64,000 bases of DNA from the NCBI RefSeq assembly GCF_007474605.1, contig NZ_VHKL01000008.1, forward strand, positions 1 through 64,000. The letters are read 5' to 3'. The first letter of the stretch is position 1, and every line of letters begins with the position of its first letter. This document shows positions 46,422 to 55,403 of this stretch, piece by piece. Under the pieces are notes generated by a model. The model did no database searches, was not told the origin of the DNA, and saw nothing but the letters and a program-made list of their open reading frames with translations. Origin of the DNA: Rhodoligotrophos appendicifer (GTDB lineage: Bacteria > Pseudomonadota > Alphaproteobacteria > Rhizobiales > Im1). Both the position numbers and the translations under genes were made by a program.

Positions 46422-47108
46422 CTAGCTGGCCTGAGCTTGCCGAACTCCGAACGATGATGATTTCGGGGTCGCCGTTTCAGGGCCATCAAGCCTGGCATTC
46501 ACCACGGACTCGTCTAAACACAGTCGTGACATGACCAGCATCATCAGTGACCGCTCGACGGACCTCGGGTTGAGATTTTGCGCACCAGTCACGTTGTGCA
46601 GAGCGAGTCCGTTCACATAGGCGTCCAGCTCGGCCACGAGTTCCCGCACTTCTGTCTTCCGCGCCCTGCTCGTGGGGTCTATGTCGTAAATCAGCTCCAT
46701 GATCATTTGCTCGAATAGATCCCGACGCTCTTTGATAACTGCCGCCAGTTCCTTTGAGTGCATCCCCTCCGCCAAGGCCCAGCCCCAGATCTTAGAGCCG
46801 ATATAACCCATGCCTTTTTGATCCAGCAGGCCGACCCTGAAGATCTGGGACAGCTTGTCGAGAGGTGTCGGAGCTCTTGCCATCGCAGTCCTCATGGAGG
46901 ACTGAAACCACTCGGACGCGTAGATCAGAGTATCGACCATCAGAACGGTCTTGTTCTTGTAGTAATGGTTGACCATTCCGGTACTCACCTTTGCCGCCTT
47001 CGCGACGTCAGCCAGTGTCGTTTTGTTGAACCCGCGCTTTGCAATCATCTTGCTGGCGGCCTTCCTGATCTGATCCCGCCGGATGGGTTCCATTCCAAGC
47101 TTCGGCAT
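46422..47108 (-). CDS. TetR-family regulator
   Basis: About 228 residues. HTH: IRKAASKMIAKRGFNKTTLA, DVAKAAKVSTGMVNHYYKNK. The C-terminal ligand domain resembles BetI-type regulators (FRVGLLDQKGMGYIGSKIWG). ATG at 47108 follows AAGAAGGA. A GTG at 47180 and an ATG at 47129 are in frame with weaker sites. It is divergent from the ABC transporter operon, which it probably represses until the amine substrate is present. Confidence 0.82.
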   Translation of the reverse strand: MPKLGMEPIRRDQIRKAASKMIAKRGFNKTTLADVAKAAKVSTGMVNHYYKNKTVLMVDTLIYASEWFQSSMRTAMARAPTPLDKLSQIFRVGLLDQKGMGYIGSKIWGWALAEGMHSKELAAVIKERRDLFEQMIMELIYDIDPTSRARKTEVRELVAELDAYVNGLALHNVTGAQNLNPRSVERSLMMLVMSRLCLDESVVNARLDGPETATPKSSSFGVRQAQAS

Positions 47109-47344
47109 GTAGTCCTTCTTCCGCCCCATCCTTGCCGTTGCGCCGGTTTCGATTTTGATGCCCGGTTTTTCGGAAAACACCGCCCGGCTAATTCAGCACG
47201 ATCTTCACACGAGGATTTCGCAAGCACCCACCCTTGGCCCGGGCCGATTGGACATCGATTTTCTAACAAGAAGCACTGTGGTGTTCGCAAAACGACCACC
47301 CTTTGTTACTTGACATAAATCAGAACTCCTGCCTAGCATTTTAT

Positions 47345-47360
47345 ACCGTATGATCGATAT
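47345..47360. promoter_or_regulatory. Candidate regulator site upstream of the ABC operon
   Basis: ACCGTATGATCGATAT between the TetR gene and the ABC operon matches ACCGATTGGTCGATAT (53976-53991) upstream of the Rieske gene at 13 of 16 positions. Half-site ACCG resembles TetR-family operators. Confidence 0.4.
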
Positions 47361-47397
47361 GCAAAAACTCCGACGTCGGTGAAATGGGGAGTGTGCC

Positions 47398-48468
47398 ATG
47401 AGCAGTTTTTCTAGCGGAGTTCGTCTATTTGCCCGGCGTCTTGCCGCTTCTTCCGCAGTCGCAGGTGTTCTTTTTTTTGGCGTTACCACTGCCACTTTTG
47501 CCGAAACGGTACTGACCTATGTGAGCTTCGGCGGTGCCCTGCAGAAGGCAGAACAGCAGGCGTGGCTCGAGCCCTTCATGAAAGCCAATCCGGACGTCAA
47601 AATCGTCTATGACATCATTGACTATGCCAAGCTAAAAGCCATGGTTGAGTCTGGAAATGTCGTCTGGGATCTGGCCGTGGTAGCAAATGACTTCGGCATG
47701 GAATCCGACGCACCAATGCTTGAAAAGATTGATTGCGATCTTGTCCCGTGCGCCGAACTTCAGCCCGACAAGTACATGACGACAGGCTATCGCGCAGGTC
47801 ATTCAAATTCTGGCCTCGCGATCGGGTACAACACGGACAAGGTCCCTGCCGACAAGGCGCCGAAGAATTGGGCTGATTTCTTCGATACCGAGAAGGTGCC
47901 AGGCAAGCGTGTGCTGATGAACGACGCCAGCTCTTATGTCTTCGAGCAGGCTCTTCTTGGTGATGGTGTCGCGCCAAAGGATCTGTATCCCTTAGATCTT
48001 GATCGCGCAGTGAAGAAGCTTGAGGCTCTCGGTGATGACCTGGTCGTTGCACCCAGTTATCAGGGTTGCGCTGAGTTGGTGGCATCTGGAGAAGCCGTCA
48101 TGGGCGGCTGCTGGACCGGTCGCTTTACGGATCTCATGAAGAATGCCAAAGCACCCATCGCAGTCGAATGGAACCAAGGAATTGTCTCTCCTGGTTACTT
48201 GGTGATCCCAAAGGGTACCAAGAACAAGGATCTCGCAATGAAGCTCGCCGCTTTTATCACGGCGGCAGACAATAATGGGACACTTTCGAACTTCATTGAT
48301 TATGGTCCCATAAACATCAAGTCGCTCGACAAGGTCGACCCAGAGAAAAAACCTTTTCTACAATCAAGTTACACTGAGGAGTCCGTATTCTTGGACGATG
48401 CCTGGTATGATAAAAATCGCGCCGAAGTGAACAGACGCTGGACTGAATGGCTGGCCGGTGTGAACTGA
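47398..48468 (+). CDS. ABC transporter substrate-binding protein, polyamine (PotD/PotF) type
   Basis: 356 residues with a signal peptide (cleaved near ATFAETV). Type I/II fold of the spermidine/putrescine class: VLTYVSFGGALQKAEQQAWL, SGNVVWDLAVVANDF, LAIGYNTDKVP, VAPSYQGCAELVASGEAVMG. It would deliver an amine-like solute to the permeases downstream. Position as first gene fits induction by substrate. The exact substrate is not evident; the Rieske neighbour points to a quaternary amine or related. Confidence 0.86.
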   Translation: MSSFSSGVRLFARRLAASSAVAGVLFFGVTTATFAETVLTYVSFGGALQKAEQQAWLEPFMKANPDVKIVYDIIDYAKLKAMVESGNVVWDLAVVANDFGMESDAPMLEKIDCDLVPCAELQPDKYMTTGYRAGHSNSGLAIGYNTDKVPADKAPKNWADFFDTEKVPGKRVLMNDASSYVFEQALLGDGVAPKDLYPLDLDRAVKKLEALGDDLVVAPSYQGCAELVASGEAVMGGCWTGRFTDLMKNAKAPIAVEWNQGIVSPGYLVIPKGTKNKDLAMKLAAFITAADNNGTLSNFIDYGPINIKSLDKVDPEKKPFLQSSYTEESVFLDDAWYDKNRAEVNRRWTEWLAGVN

Positions 48469-48479
48469 GACTTCTTCAG

Positions 48480-48501
48480 CCTCTCCCGATATCGGGAGAG
48501 G
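48480..48501 (+). promoter_or_regulatory. Perfect 22-bp palindrome after the binding-protein gene
   Basis: CCTCTCCCGAT and its complement ATCGGGAGAGG form an uninterrupted palindrome 11 bases after the stop codon. In an operon this can protect the upstream mRNA, giving more binding protein than permease. It could also be a weak terminator. Confidence 0.55.
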
Positions 48502-48532
48502 ACCTCTCGGCACACGAAGGGGCGCGCGATCC

Positions 48533-49408
48533 GTGAGCTACCCGGCAATCAATGCGGTGACCAGAGAGCGTGGCTCATATTGGAAGCTTCGCCTGTCGTC
48601 CGGTTGGCTCATTTTGCCGGCGATGATGTTCGTGGTGGCCTTCTTCATCATCCCGCTGCTGGTGATGGTGGAACGCAGCCTCTTCGACCCGTCGCCGGAA
48701 AACTACTCCAGGTTTTTTGAATCCTCTGTCTACCCGCGTGCCATGTTCTTCACGCTATGGATGGCGGCCCTGGTGACGGCCTTATGCCTCGCGCTCGGCT
48801 TCCCTTACGCATATCTCACTTACCGTCTTGCCGGGACCTGGCAGTGGGTTCTCATCGTCCTCGTTCTTCTGCCATTCTGGTCAAGCCTTCTGGTGCGGAC
48901 CTATGCGTGGACCATTTTGTTGAGAGATTCGGGCCTGATCAACTGGGCGCTGATCGGCACCGGACTCATCGATCGTCCGGTGAAATTGATGGGCAACACA
49001 TTGGGGATCGTCGTCGGGATGACCCACGTCCTGCTTCCCTTCATGGTGCTTCCGATCATCGCGGCTATGCGGCGCTTTGATGAAAATCTTTTCCTAGCGG
49101 CATCCGGCCTTGGAGCACCACCATTGACGGCATTCTGGCGCATATTCTTTCCTCTCTGCCTGCCGGGTGTTCTTGCGGGATGCCTTTTGGTGTTCGTCTT
49201 GGCGGTTGGATTTTACATCACCCCTGCCATCTTGGGCGGCCGCACGGCCTTTTTCAGTCTTCTCATCGTGATGCAGGTCAACAAGCTTCTCGATTTTGGG
49301 TTTGGGAGCGCCCTCGGTGTGATCCTGTTGCTGGTGGTACTAGCGGCTGTGGCGCTGGGAAGCCGACTGGTCCGTCTGGAAACTCTGTTCGACCAGGGGC
49401 AGAAATAG
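48533..49408 (+). CDS. ABC transporter permease, PotB type
   Basis: 291 residues with six membrane helices and the cytoplasmic EAA loop (AASGLGAPPLTAFWRIFFPL, CLPGVLAG). GTG start at 48533. It partners the downstream permease, which follows by four bases, to form the transmembrane channel of the importer. Confidence 0.88.
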   Translation: MSYPAINAVTRERGSYWKLRLSSGWLILPAMMFVVAFFIIPLLVMVERSLFDPSPENYSRFFESSVYPRAMFFTLWMAALVTALCLALGFPYAYLTYRLAGTWQWVLIVLVLLPFWSSLLVRTYAWTILLRDSGLINWALIGTGLIDRPVKLMGNTLGIVVGMTHVLLPFMVLPIIAAMRRFDENLFLAASGLGAPPLTAFWRIFFPLCLPGVLAGCLLVFVLAVGFYITPAILGGRTAFFSLLIVMQVNKLLDFGFGSALGVILLLVVLAAVALGSRLVRLETLFDQGQK

Positions 49409-49412
49409 GCCG

Positions 49413-50213
49413 ATGTCAACAGCACCCAAATGGTGGCTCTACGTCCTTGGCGCCTTTGTCGGAATTTTCCTCATCGCCCCATCGATCATTATCGTTGTCA
49501 TGTCGTTCTCCGCTGGCAAGCTGCTCTCTTTCCCGCCGCCGGGTTTCGGACTCGAATGGTACGCCTATTTCTTCAGCTCTGAACAATGGCTCGGCTCGGC
49601 CCTGAATAGCCTGCAGATCGGCGCAGTGTCGGCATTGATCGCCTCCGTGCTGGGGACTCTTGCTGCCTATGCTTTGGTTCGCGGCCGGGTTTGGGGAGGC
49701 AGTGCCATCAAGGCGATCATCATTAGCCCAATGATCGCACCCCTGGTGGTCACCGCCATCGGCATGTATTTCGCCTATCAGAGCTATGGACTGAGCTCCT
49801 ACTCCGGCTTGGTTGCAGCCCACACCGTGATGGGCCTGCCCTTTGTTGTAATCACCGTCGCGGCTTCTCTGCACGGCGTTGACCCAGACTTGGAGCGCGC
49901 GGCGCAGAACCTCGGCGCGACCCCTCTTCGCGGTTTCATCAGAATAACTCTGCCGCTGATCATGCCGGGTGTCATGGTCGGCGCCCTGTTCGCCTTCATC
50001 ACATCCTGGGACGAAGTCGTCATTGCACTCTTTCTCACCACCCCGGCCTTGCGCACGCTGCCTGTTACCATGTGGCAGCAGGCGAATTTCACCATGGACC
50101 CCACGATTGCCGCAGCCGCAAGTCTGCTGACCGCAGTGACGCTGATCCTGCTTCTGGCGGTGCTGACGGGCCGTCGGCTCAGTGTCATGGCAAGCGATCG
50201 AGCGGCTTCATGA
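49413..50213 (+). CDS. ABC transporter permease, PotC type
   Basis: 266 residues. Six hydrophobic helices and an EAA loop (AAQNLGATPLRGFIRITLPL). The stop codon overlaps the ATG of the ATPase gene (ATGA at 50210-50213), so translation is coupled. It is the second permease of the Pot-type importer. Confidence 0.88.
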   Translation: MSTAPKWWLYVLGAFVGIFLIAPSIIIVVMSFSAGKLLSFPPPGFGLEWYAYFFSSEQWLGSALNSLQIGAVSALIASVLGTLAAYALVRGRVWGGSAIKAIIISPMIAPLVVTAIGMYFAYQSYGLSSYSGLVAAHTVMGLPFVVITVAASLHGVDPDLERAAQNLGATPLRGFIRITLPLIMPGVMVGALFAFITSWDEVVIALFLTTPALRTLPVTMWQQANFTMDPTIAAAASLLTAVTLILLLAVLTGRRLSVMASDRAAS

Positions 50214-51391
50214 ATACGACCGGCAAACTCTCAATCAGGGGGCTCAACAAGCACTTTGGATCGCTGCAGATCCTGCGCGATGTCTCCCTTGAGGCAAATG
50301 CTGGGGAATTCATTACTCTGCTCGGACCCTCCGGCTCCGGGAAGACCACGACGCTTCGTATCGTCGCTGGCTTTATGGCGGCGTCGAGCGGTGAGGTCGT
50401 CCTGGATGATGCTGATCTGACTGACGTCCCCCCGCACAAGCGCGACATCGGGATGGTGTTTCAGAATTATGCCTTGTTCCCTCACTTGTCCGTGGAGCGG
50501 AACATCGCCTTCCCTCTCGAGATGCGAGGCCTGTCGAAGGCGGTGATCCGGCAGAAGTTGGAATCGGCGCTCGAACTCGTGCATCTCTCCGGTTTCGGTA
50601 AGCGCAAGCCGCAGCAGCTTTCGGGCGGTCAGCAGCAGCGGGTCGCCTTGGCGCGAGCGCTGGTCTTCGAACCGAAACTTCTGCTGATGGACGAGCCTCT
50701 CGGCGCGCTCGATCGGCAACTACGTGAATCTATGCAGATCGAGATCATGAAGATCTGCCGCGATGTCGGCCATACGGCCCTGTACGTGACACACGACCAG
50801 GAAGAAGCATTGGCGATGAGCGATCGGATCGCCGTCTTCAACGCTGGTCGCATCGAGCAGATCGGCACGCCCGAAGAGGTCTACAAGAAGCCCGCAAGTC
50901 TCTTCGTTGCTACCTTCATCGGTGAGTCCACCACCTTTGAAGGCGTGTTGCAATCCGGGTCGCTGGTCTGCGGTGGAATGACTTTGCCGGTCGGCGACCG
51001 AGCGGTTCGGCGTGTCGGCCTCCGGGATGGCGACGCCGCCGCCATCGTCTTGCGACCCGACATGCTTCGGCTGAGGCCGGTCGGCGCTACGGTCTCAGAC
51101 GGCACCATGGCCACAGTGCGAGGGCGCGTCGAAAGCCATGTCTATCTGGGGACGACGCGCAAATATGTGGTGGCGTTAAGGGGTGGGCAGACGGCCCTGA
51201 TCCGGACTCCCGCCGATGATGCGGACGCGCTTTCCATCGTTCTCGGCGAAGAGGTTGGCGTCTCCTGGGACGTGAACCGGGCGGTGGTTGTGCCGCTGAG
51301 GGCGAACGCCAGCGAGACCATGACCGGGGCTACCATCGCGTCCGATCCAACTCAGGTGTCGGTTCCCGGCCCTTTGAAGGCAAGCATGTAA
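50210..51391 (+). CDS. ABC transporter ATP-binding protein, PotA type
   Basis: 393 residues. Walker A LGPSGSGKTTTLRIVAG, signature LSGGQQQRVALARAL and Walker B LLLMDEPLGALD, then a TOBE domain from about residue 270 (VGLRDGDAAAIVLRPDMLRL). The start at 50210 is chosen because it overlaps the permease stop and begins the domain (LSIRGLNKHFGSLQIL). It energises the importer. Confidence 0.9.
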   Translation: MNTTGKLSIRGLNKHFGSLQILRDVSLEANAGEFITLLGPSGSGKTTTLRIVAGFMAASSGEVVLDDADLTDVPPHKRDIGMVFQNYALFPHLSVERNIAFPLEMRGLSKAVIRQKLESALELVHLSGFGKRKPQQLSGGQQQRVALARALVFEPKLLLMDEPLGALDRQLRESMQIEIMKICRDVGHTALYVTHDQEEALAMSDRIAVFNAGRIEQIGTPEEVYKKPASLFVATFIGESTTFEGVLQSGSLVCGGMTLPVGDRAVRRVGLRDGDAAAIVLRPDMLRLRPVGATVSDGTMATVRGRVESHVYLGTTRKYVVALRGGQTALIRTPADDADALSIVLGEEVGVSWDVNRAVVVPLRANASETMTGATIASDPTQVSVPGPLKASM

Positions 51392-51413
51392 AGTTTAATC
51401 TATGGAGAATTTC

Positions 51414-52490
51414 ATGGCGCATCCCAACAAGGGCAAGATAATGACCGTGCTCGGCCCCGTGGAGCCTGACGCGATCGGCATCACCCAGATGCACGAGCAT
51501 ATGATCATTGATTTTCTGGCCGTGGGCCTGGATGCCCAGGGGAGTCATGCTGCCGCCGTGGCGGGCGCCGACAGTGTCGGTATCGATTGGTTCGAGCCGA
51601 TCTCGCTGTCGAATTATTATGCCGTCCGCCGCAATCCCTTCCTATTGAAGGAGGCTATGCAGCTTTTGGATGTGGATTTGGTAACGGCGGCTCTGCAGGA
51701 CTATCGTAAAGCCGGCGGCAGTTGTGTGGTCGAGGTAACCCCGATCGGTGTCGGCAGAAATCCTGGCATGCTCAGGAAGATGTCCGAAGCAACCGGATTG
51801 CATGTGGTGATGGGAACGGGCTTTTACGTCCGCGATTTCCAACCGCCGGAATTTGCGACCATGGATGAGGAGGCGATCGCTGACGTCATCCTCAAGGACA
51901 TTGAAGAGGGGGCTGGCTCACCCGCAGTCCGTCCCGGTATCGTCGGCGAGATCGGCATGGCCTGGCCCATGCATCCCCAGGAGATCAAGGCATTGCGGGC
52001 GGCCGCCAAGGCACAGCAGCGCACCGGACTGGGGTTGAGCATACATCCTGGACGCGACGTGCAGGCACCGCTGGAGGCGATCCGGATTGTCGAGGAGGCA
52101 GGCGGAGATCCTACGCGGACGATCATCTGCCATCTGGACAGGACGATTTTCGAGACGAAGGACTTTCTCAGCCTTGCCAAGACCGGCTGCTATTGCGAGC
52201 AGGATTTGTTCGGTTGGGAGACACGCCATTATCCGTTGTCAGACATCGACATGCCCAATGACGCAATTCGGGTCGACAACATCATGGCGCTGGCCGATGC
52301 AGGGCACTTGGACCAGGTGCTGGTCTCGCACGACGTCGATTCCAAGCTGCGGCTGAAGCCATATGGGGGCGAGGGTTACCAGCACATCATAGAGAACGTG
52401 ATCCCGGTCATGCGTCGGAAAGGTCTGTCCCAGGCTGATATCGACCGTATCATGATCGAGAATCCCCGCCGCGTGTTGACCATCAGTTGA
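51414..52490 (+). CDS. Phosphotriesterase-family metal hydrolase
   Basis: About 358 residues of the phosphotriesterase/lactonase amidohydrolase group. Metal sites: ITQMHEHMIIDF (HxH), the GEIG loop, HPGRD and CHLDR (His), SHDVDSK (Asp). VVEVTPIGVGRNPGMLRKM is the family strand with an acidic residue that can replace the carboxylated Lys. Members hydrolyse lactones, amides or phosphoesters; here the operon suggests an intermediate of amine catabolism. ATG at 51414 follows GGAGA; 51402 is also possible. Confidence 0.82.
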   Translation: MAHPNKGKIMTVLGPVEPDAIGITQMHEHMIIDFLAVGLDAQGSHAAAVAGADSVGIDWFEPISLSNYYAVRRNPFLLKEAMQLLDVDLVTAALQDYRKAGGSCVVEVTPIGVGRNPGMLRKMSEATGLHVVMGTGFYVRDFQPPEFATMDEEAIADVILKDIEEGAGSPAVRPGIVGEIGMAWPMHPQEIKALRAAAKAQQRTGLGLSIHPGRDVQAPLEAIRIVEEAGGDPTRTIICHLDRTIFETKDFLSLAKTGCYCEQDLFGWETRHYPLSDIDMPNDAIRVDNIMALADAGHLDQVLVSHDVDSKLRLKPYGGEGYQHIIENVIPVMRRKGLSQADIDRIMIENPRRVLTIS

Positions 52491-52501
52491 GGAGACAGCC
52501 A

Positions 52502-52885
52502 ATGGACGTTGCGCGTCATAATCCGCCGACAATGATGAAGCCGTTTGGAAGCTATTGCCAGTCTGCACGGCGCGGCAATATCGTCGCGACCGCTGGCGTG
52601 GCTGCCATCGACAAGAACGGGCAGATCGTCGGGATCGGGGACATCGAGGCCCAGACGACAGCGACTCTGAACAATCTCAAGCTTGCCCTTGAAGCGGCCG
52701 GGGCCAGCATTTCGGATGTGCTGAAGGTGACGTGCTTCATCACTGATTTTGAGCATTACAAAGGGTTCAACAAGGCCTTCGACGCCTATTTTGCCGATCA
52801 CCCGCCGGCGCGCGCCACGGTGAGAGCGGATCTGGTACTGAAGGAACTTCTGATTGAGATCGATGCCATTGCCGTCGTCGCCTGA
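52502..52885 (+). CDS. RidA-family enamine/imine deaminase
   Basis: 127 residues. GNIVATAGVAAIDKNGQIVG, DIEAQTTATLNNLKLALEAA, GASISDVLKVTCFITDF and RATVRADLVLKELLIEIDAI are the RidA blocks, with the Arg of RATV in the catalytic position. It hydrolyses enamine/imine intermediates to keto acid and ammonia. It has a GAGGAGA ribosome binding site and overlaps the CobW-like gene. A second RidA protein is encoded by the opposite strand of the cluster. Confidence 0.85.
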   Translation: MDVARHNPPTMMKPFGSYCQSARRGNIVATAGVAAIDKNGQIVGIGDIEAQTTATLNNLKLALEAAGASISDVLKVTCFITDFEHYKGFNKAFDAYFADHPPARATVRADLVLKELLIEIDAIAVVA

Positions 52886-53948
52886 GATCGATCTCAACCG
52901 TCCGCTACCGATCTCGATTCTCACGGGATTCCTCGGCAGCGGCAAGACGACGGTGTTGCGTCATCTGCTTCGCCAGCCGGAGATGGCGCGCACCGCTGTG
53001 GTGATCAATGAGTTTGGTGAGGTCGGTCTCGACCAACACCTGATCGGCAGGACGATCGACGATCAGACCGTCCTGCTCGATAGCGGATGCTTGTGCTGTA
53101 CGATCAAGGATGACCTCATCCGCACCTTGCGGCAGTTGCATGTGCGAAGAGCGGCGGGCGAGGTCCCCCCATTCGATCGCATGGTCGTGGAGACGACCGG
53201 ACTAGCCGATCCCGCCTCGATCATTCACAGTCTGCTCACAGATCAATTACTGGCCGACTGCTACCGTCTTGACGGCGTACTCGCCACCGTCGACGCTGCC
53301 ATGGGCGCCGCCACGCTCGAGGCTCACGAGGAGGCCGTCAAACAGGTCGCGATGGCGGACCGCCTATTGTTGACAAAGACCGATCTCACCTCGGATCTCT
53401 CTGATGGCAGCCTTCGTCACCGCATGAAGGCGCTCAACCCGGCCGCCACGATCCTGGAGGCAATTGACGGTGTCGTCGCGCCCAGCGATTTGTTTAACGC
53501 GGGTTATTACGACCCAGAGACGAAGAGCACTGATGTTCGGCGCTGGCTCGCAATCGAATCATACAGTGACCATACCGATGGCTCCAGGGATCATGACCAT
53601 TTGGCTCACCATGCCGCTCATCAAGCGGACATCCGGTCCTTCTGTCTGACCTTCGACGCTCCCTTCGAAAGTGACGCCTTCGTCAAGACCATTCGTTCAA
53701 TAATCTCTCGGCACGGCAAGGACTTGCTTCGCATAAAGGGCATTCTCTCCCTCTCCGGTCAGTCTCAGCCCGTCGTCCTTCACGCTGTTCAGCATCTATT
53801 GCACCCCCCGGTCTTGCTGGATGCATGGCCTGATCAAGATCACTCATCGCGGATCGTCTTCATCACCAAAGGTGTCGAACGTGAAACAATCGAGGAAGCA
53901 TTTCGCAGCCACCCATTGGTCGCGATCCCAGTGATCAAGACTTCTTGA
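52863..53948 (+). CDS. CobW/COG0523-type metal GTPase
   Basis: About 361 residues. P-loop LTGFLGSGKTTVLRHLLR, INEFGEVGLD, metal motif CLCC, and a TKTDL guanine-binding block; a His-rich segment (DHDHLAHHAAHQ) lies about residue 245. Such proteins insert metals into client enzymes. The Rieske oxygenase or the metal hydrolase next door is the likely client. The ATG (52863) lies within the RidA gene, indicating translational coupling. Confidence 0.85.
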   Translation: MPLPSSPEIDLNRPLPISILTGFLGSGKTTVLRHLLRQPEMARTAVVINEFGEVGLDQHLIGRTIDDQTVLLDSGCLCCTIKDDLIRTLRQLHVRRAAGEVPPFDRMVVETTGLADPASIIHSLLTDQLLADCYRLDGVLATVDAAMGAATLEAHEEAVKQVAMADRLLLTKTDLTSDLSDGSLRHRMKALNPAATILEAIDGVVAPSDLFNAGYYDPETKSTDVRRWLAIESYSDHTDGSRDHDHLAHHAAHQADIRSFCLTFDAPFESDAFVKTIRSIISRHGKDLLRIKGILSLSGQSQPVVLHAVQHLLHPPVLLDAWPDQDHSSRIVFITKGVERETIEEAFRSHPLVAIPVIKTS

Positions 53949-53975
53949 CCTAGCCACCAAGACACCATAATTTAA

Positions 53976-53991
53976 ACCGATTGGTCGATAT
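53976..53991. promoter_or_regulatory. Candidate regulator site upstream of the Rieske gene
   Basis: ACCGATTGGTCGATAT, an imperfect ACCG/GGT palindrome, lies 20 bases before the Rieske start codon and matches the site before the ABC operon (47345-47360) at 13 of 16 positions. It may bind the TetR regulator, linking both promoters. Confidence 0.4.
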
Positions 53992-54011
53992 TTAAAAAAG
54001 CGAGAGCATCG

Positions 54012-55190
54012 GTGCCGGATCATCGCCTGTCGTCTGAGGCTGCCACTCTCCTGGCTGATCTTCGCCGCTACGCCGCTGAACCTTTGGACGCGACACGCAC
54101 CACGCCGCCGGCCGCGTATAACAGCCAGGAAATTTATGACCTCGAGATGCGGCAGATCTTCGGCAAGGGATGGGTTTGCCCCGGATTTGCCGCCGATATC
54201 CCTAACACAGGTGATTACATCACCTATTCAATTGTCGATCAGCCGGTATTTGTCATCCGTGACAGGGACGGCGCTATCCGAACATTCTCGAATGTCTGTC
54301 TCCATCGGATGATGATACTGCTGGAAGGCAGCGGTAGCACACGCAAGATCATGTGCCCCTACCATGCCTGGACCTATGATCTCGACGGCGCCCTTATCGG
54401 CGCAGGCCATATGCAGAAGACCACCGGCTTCGACCGCAAGGAATATTGCCTGCCCGAAATTCGCACCGAAATTTGGAATGGCTGGATCTACATCACGCTG
54501 AACCCCGATGCGCCTAGCATTTCGGAGGAACTTGCCCCCCTGGATCCCTTACTGGCCCGCTATGGGATGGCAAGCTACGTGCCGGTGATCCATCAGGATC
54601 AGGTCTGGCAGACTAATTGGAAGCTGCTGACGGAAAACTTCATGGAGGGCTATCACGGACCCGTTGCTCACAAGGCCACGGTCGGTGCCGGAATTAAGCT
54701 GGAGGAAACCCGGTTCCCTGAGGAACGACGAACCGCATTCACTTATTCAACCTTCACCAAGCCCGAAGGAGCGCCCTACGGCACTGCCCATCCCGACAAC
54801 AGGCGGCTGGAGGGTCTTTGGCGCAGAACCGCTCTTATGCCCACGATTTTTCCCTCGCATATGTTCTCGTGCTCGCCGGATTATCTCTGGCATCTCTCAT
54901 TGAGACCGAAGGGTCCCGGCGAGGTCCAGGTCCGCGTCGGCGTTGCGTTGGCACCAGAGAATTATGCAGCCATCAACGACCTCGATGCTCATCTGGCGCC
55001 CCTGATCCAGTTCTTCGATCAAGTCAATGCCGAGGACAGAATTGTCGTCGAAGGCATCTACAAGGGCTCTCTTGCGCCACTGGCCTCCAGTGGCCCTCTC
55101 AGCTGGCTGGAGCGGGAGATTCATGACTTCATGGGTTACCTTGCCAAGGCTCTTGAGCCAGAGCTGGAACAGGGGTCACCAAAAAGTTGA
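54012..55190 (+). CDS. Rieske oxygenase alpha subunit, quaternary-amine type
   Basis: 392 residues. The Rieske cluster is CLHRMM and CPYHAWTYD; the non-haem iron site is TENFMEGYHGPVAHKA (His-x4-His). The residue bridging cluster and iron is Glu (EGYH), not the usual Asp, as in carnitine oxygenase CntA and related quaternary-ammonium oxygenases. It would use O2 and electrons from a reductase to cleave a C-N bond or demethylate. No reductase gene lies in the window. GTG start at 54012. The nearest homologue types are glycine betaine, stachydrine or carnitine oxygenases; the substrate is not decided. Confidence 0.85.
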   Translation: MPDHRLSSEAATLLADLRRYAAEPLDATRTTPPAAYNSQEIYDLEMRQIFGKGWVCPGFAADIPNTGDYITYSIVDQPVFVIRDRDGAIRTFSNVCLHRMMILLEGSGSTRKIMCPYHAWTYDLDGALIGAGHMQKTTGFDRKEYCLPEIRTEIWNGWIYITLNPDAPSISEELAPLDPLLARYGMASYVPVIHQDQVWQTNWKLLTENFMEGYHGPVAHKATVGAGIKLEETRFPEERRTAFTYSTFTKPEGAPYGTAHPDNRRLEGLWRRTALMPTIFPSHMFSCSPDYLWHLSLRPKGPGEVQVRVGVALAPENYAAINDLDAHLAPLIQFFDQVNAEDRIVVEGIYKGSLAPLASSGPLSWLEREIHDFMGYLAKALEPELEQGSPKS

Positions 55191-55403
55191 TTTCGTGAGG
55201 GACCACTGCTGCCAGTCTGCAGAGCGCCTGCCAACTGATCCTCGGCTACATGCTCGACGATCCCGAAAGAGCAAGTGCAGCGGAGTTGGGTTTTGCTCTG
55301 ATGCGCTGGGCACTGCGCAAGGCATCGCGCTCCTTTCCGGTTGAATTGATGGACAACCTGAAATTTTATGAACTATCCTTAAACCGCAACTGCGGCTTTA
55401 GGT

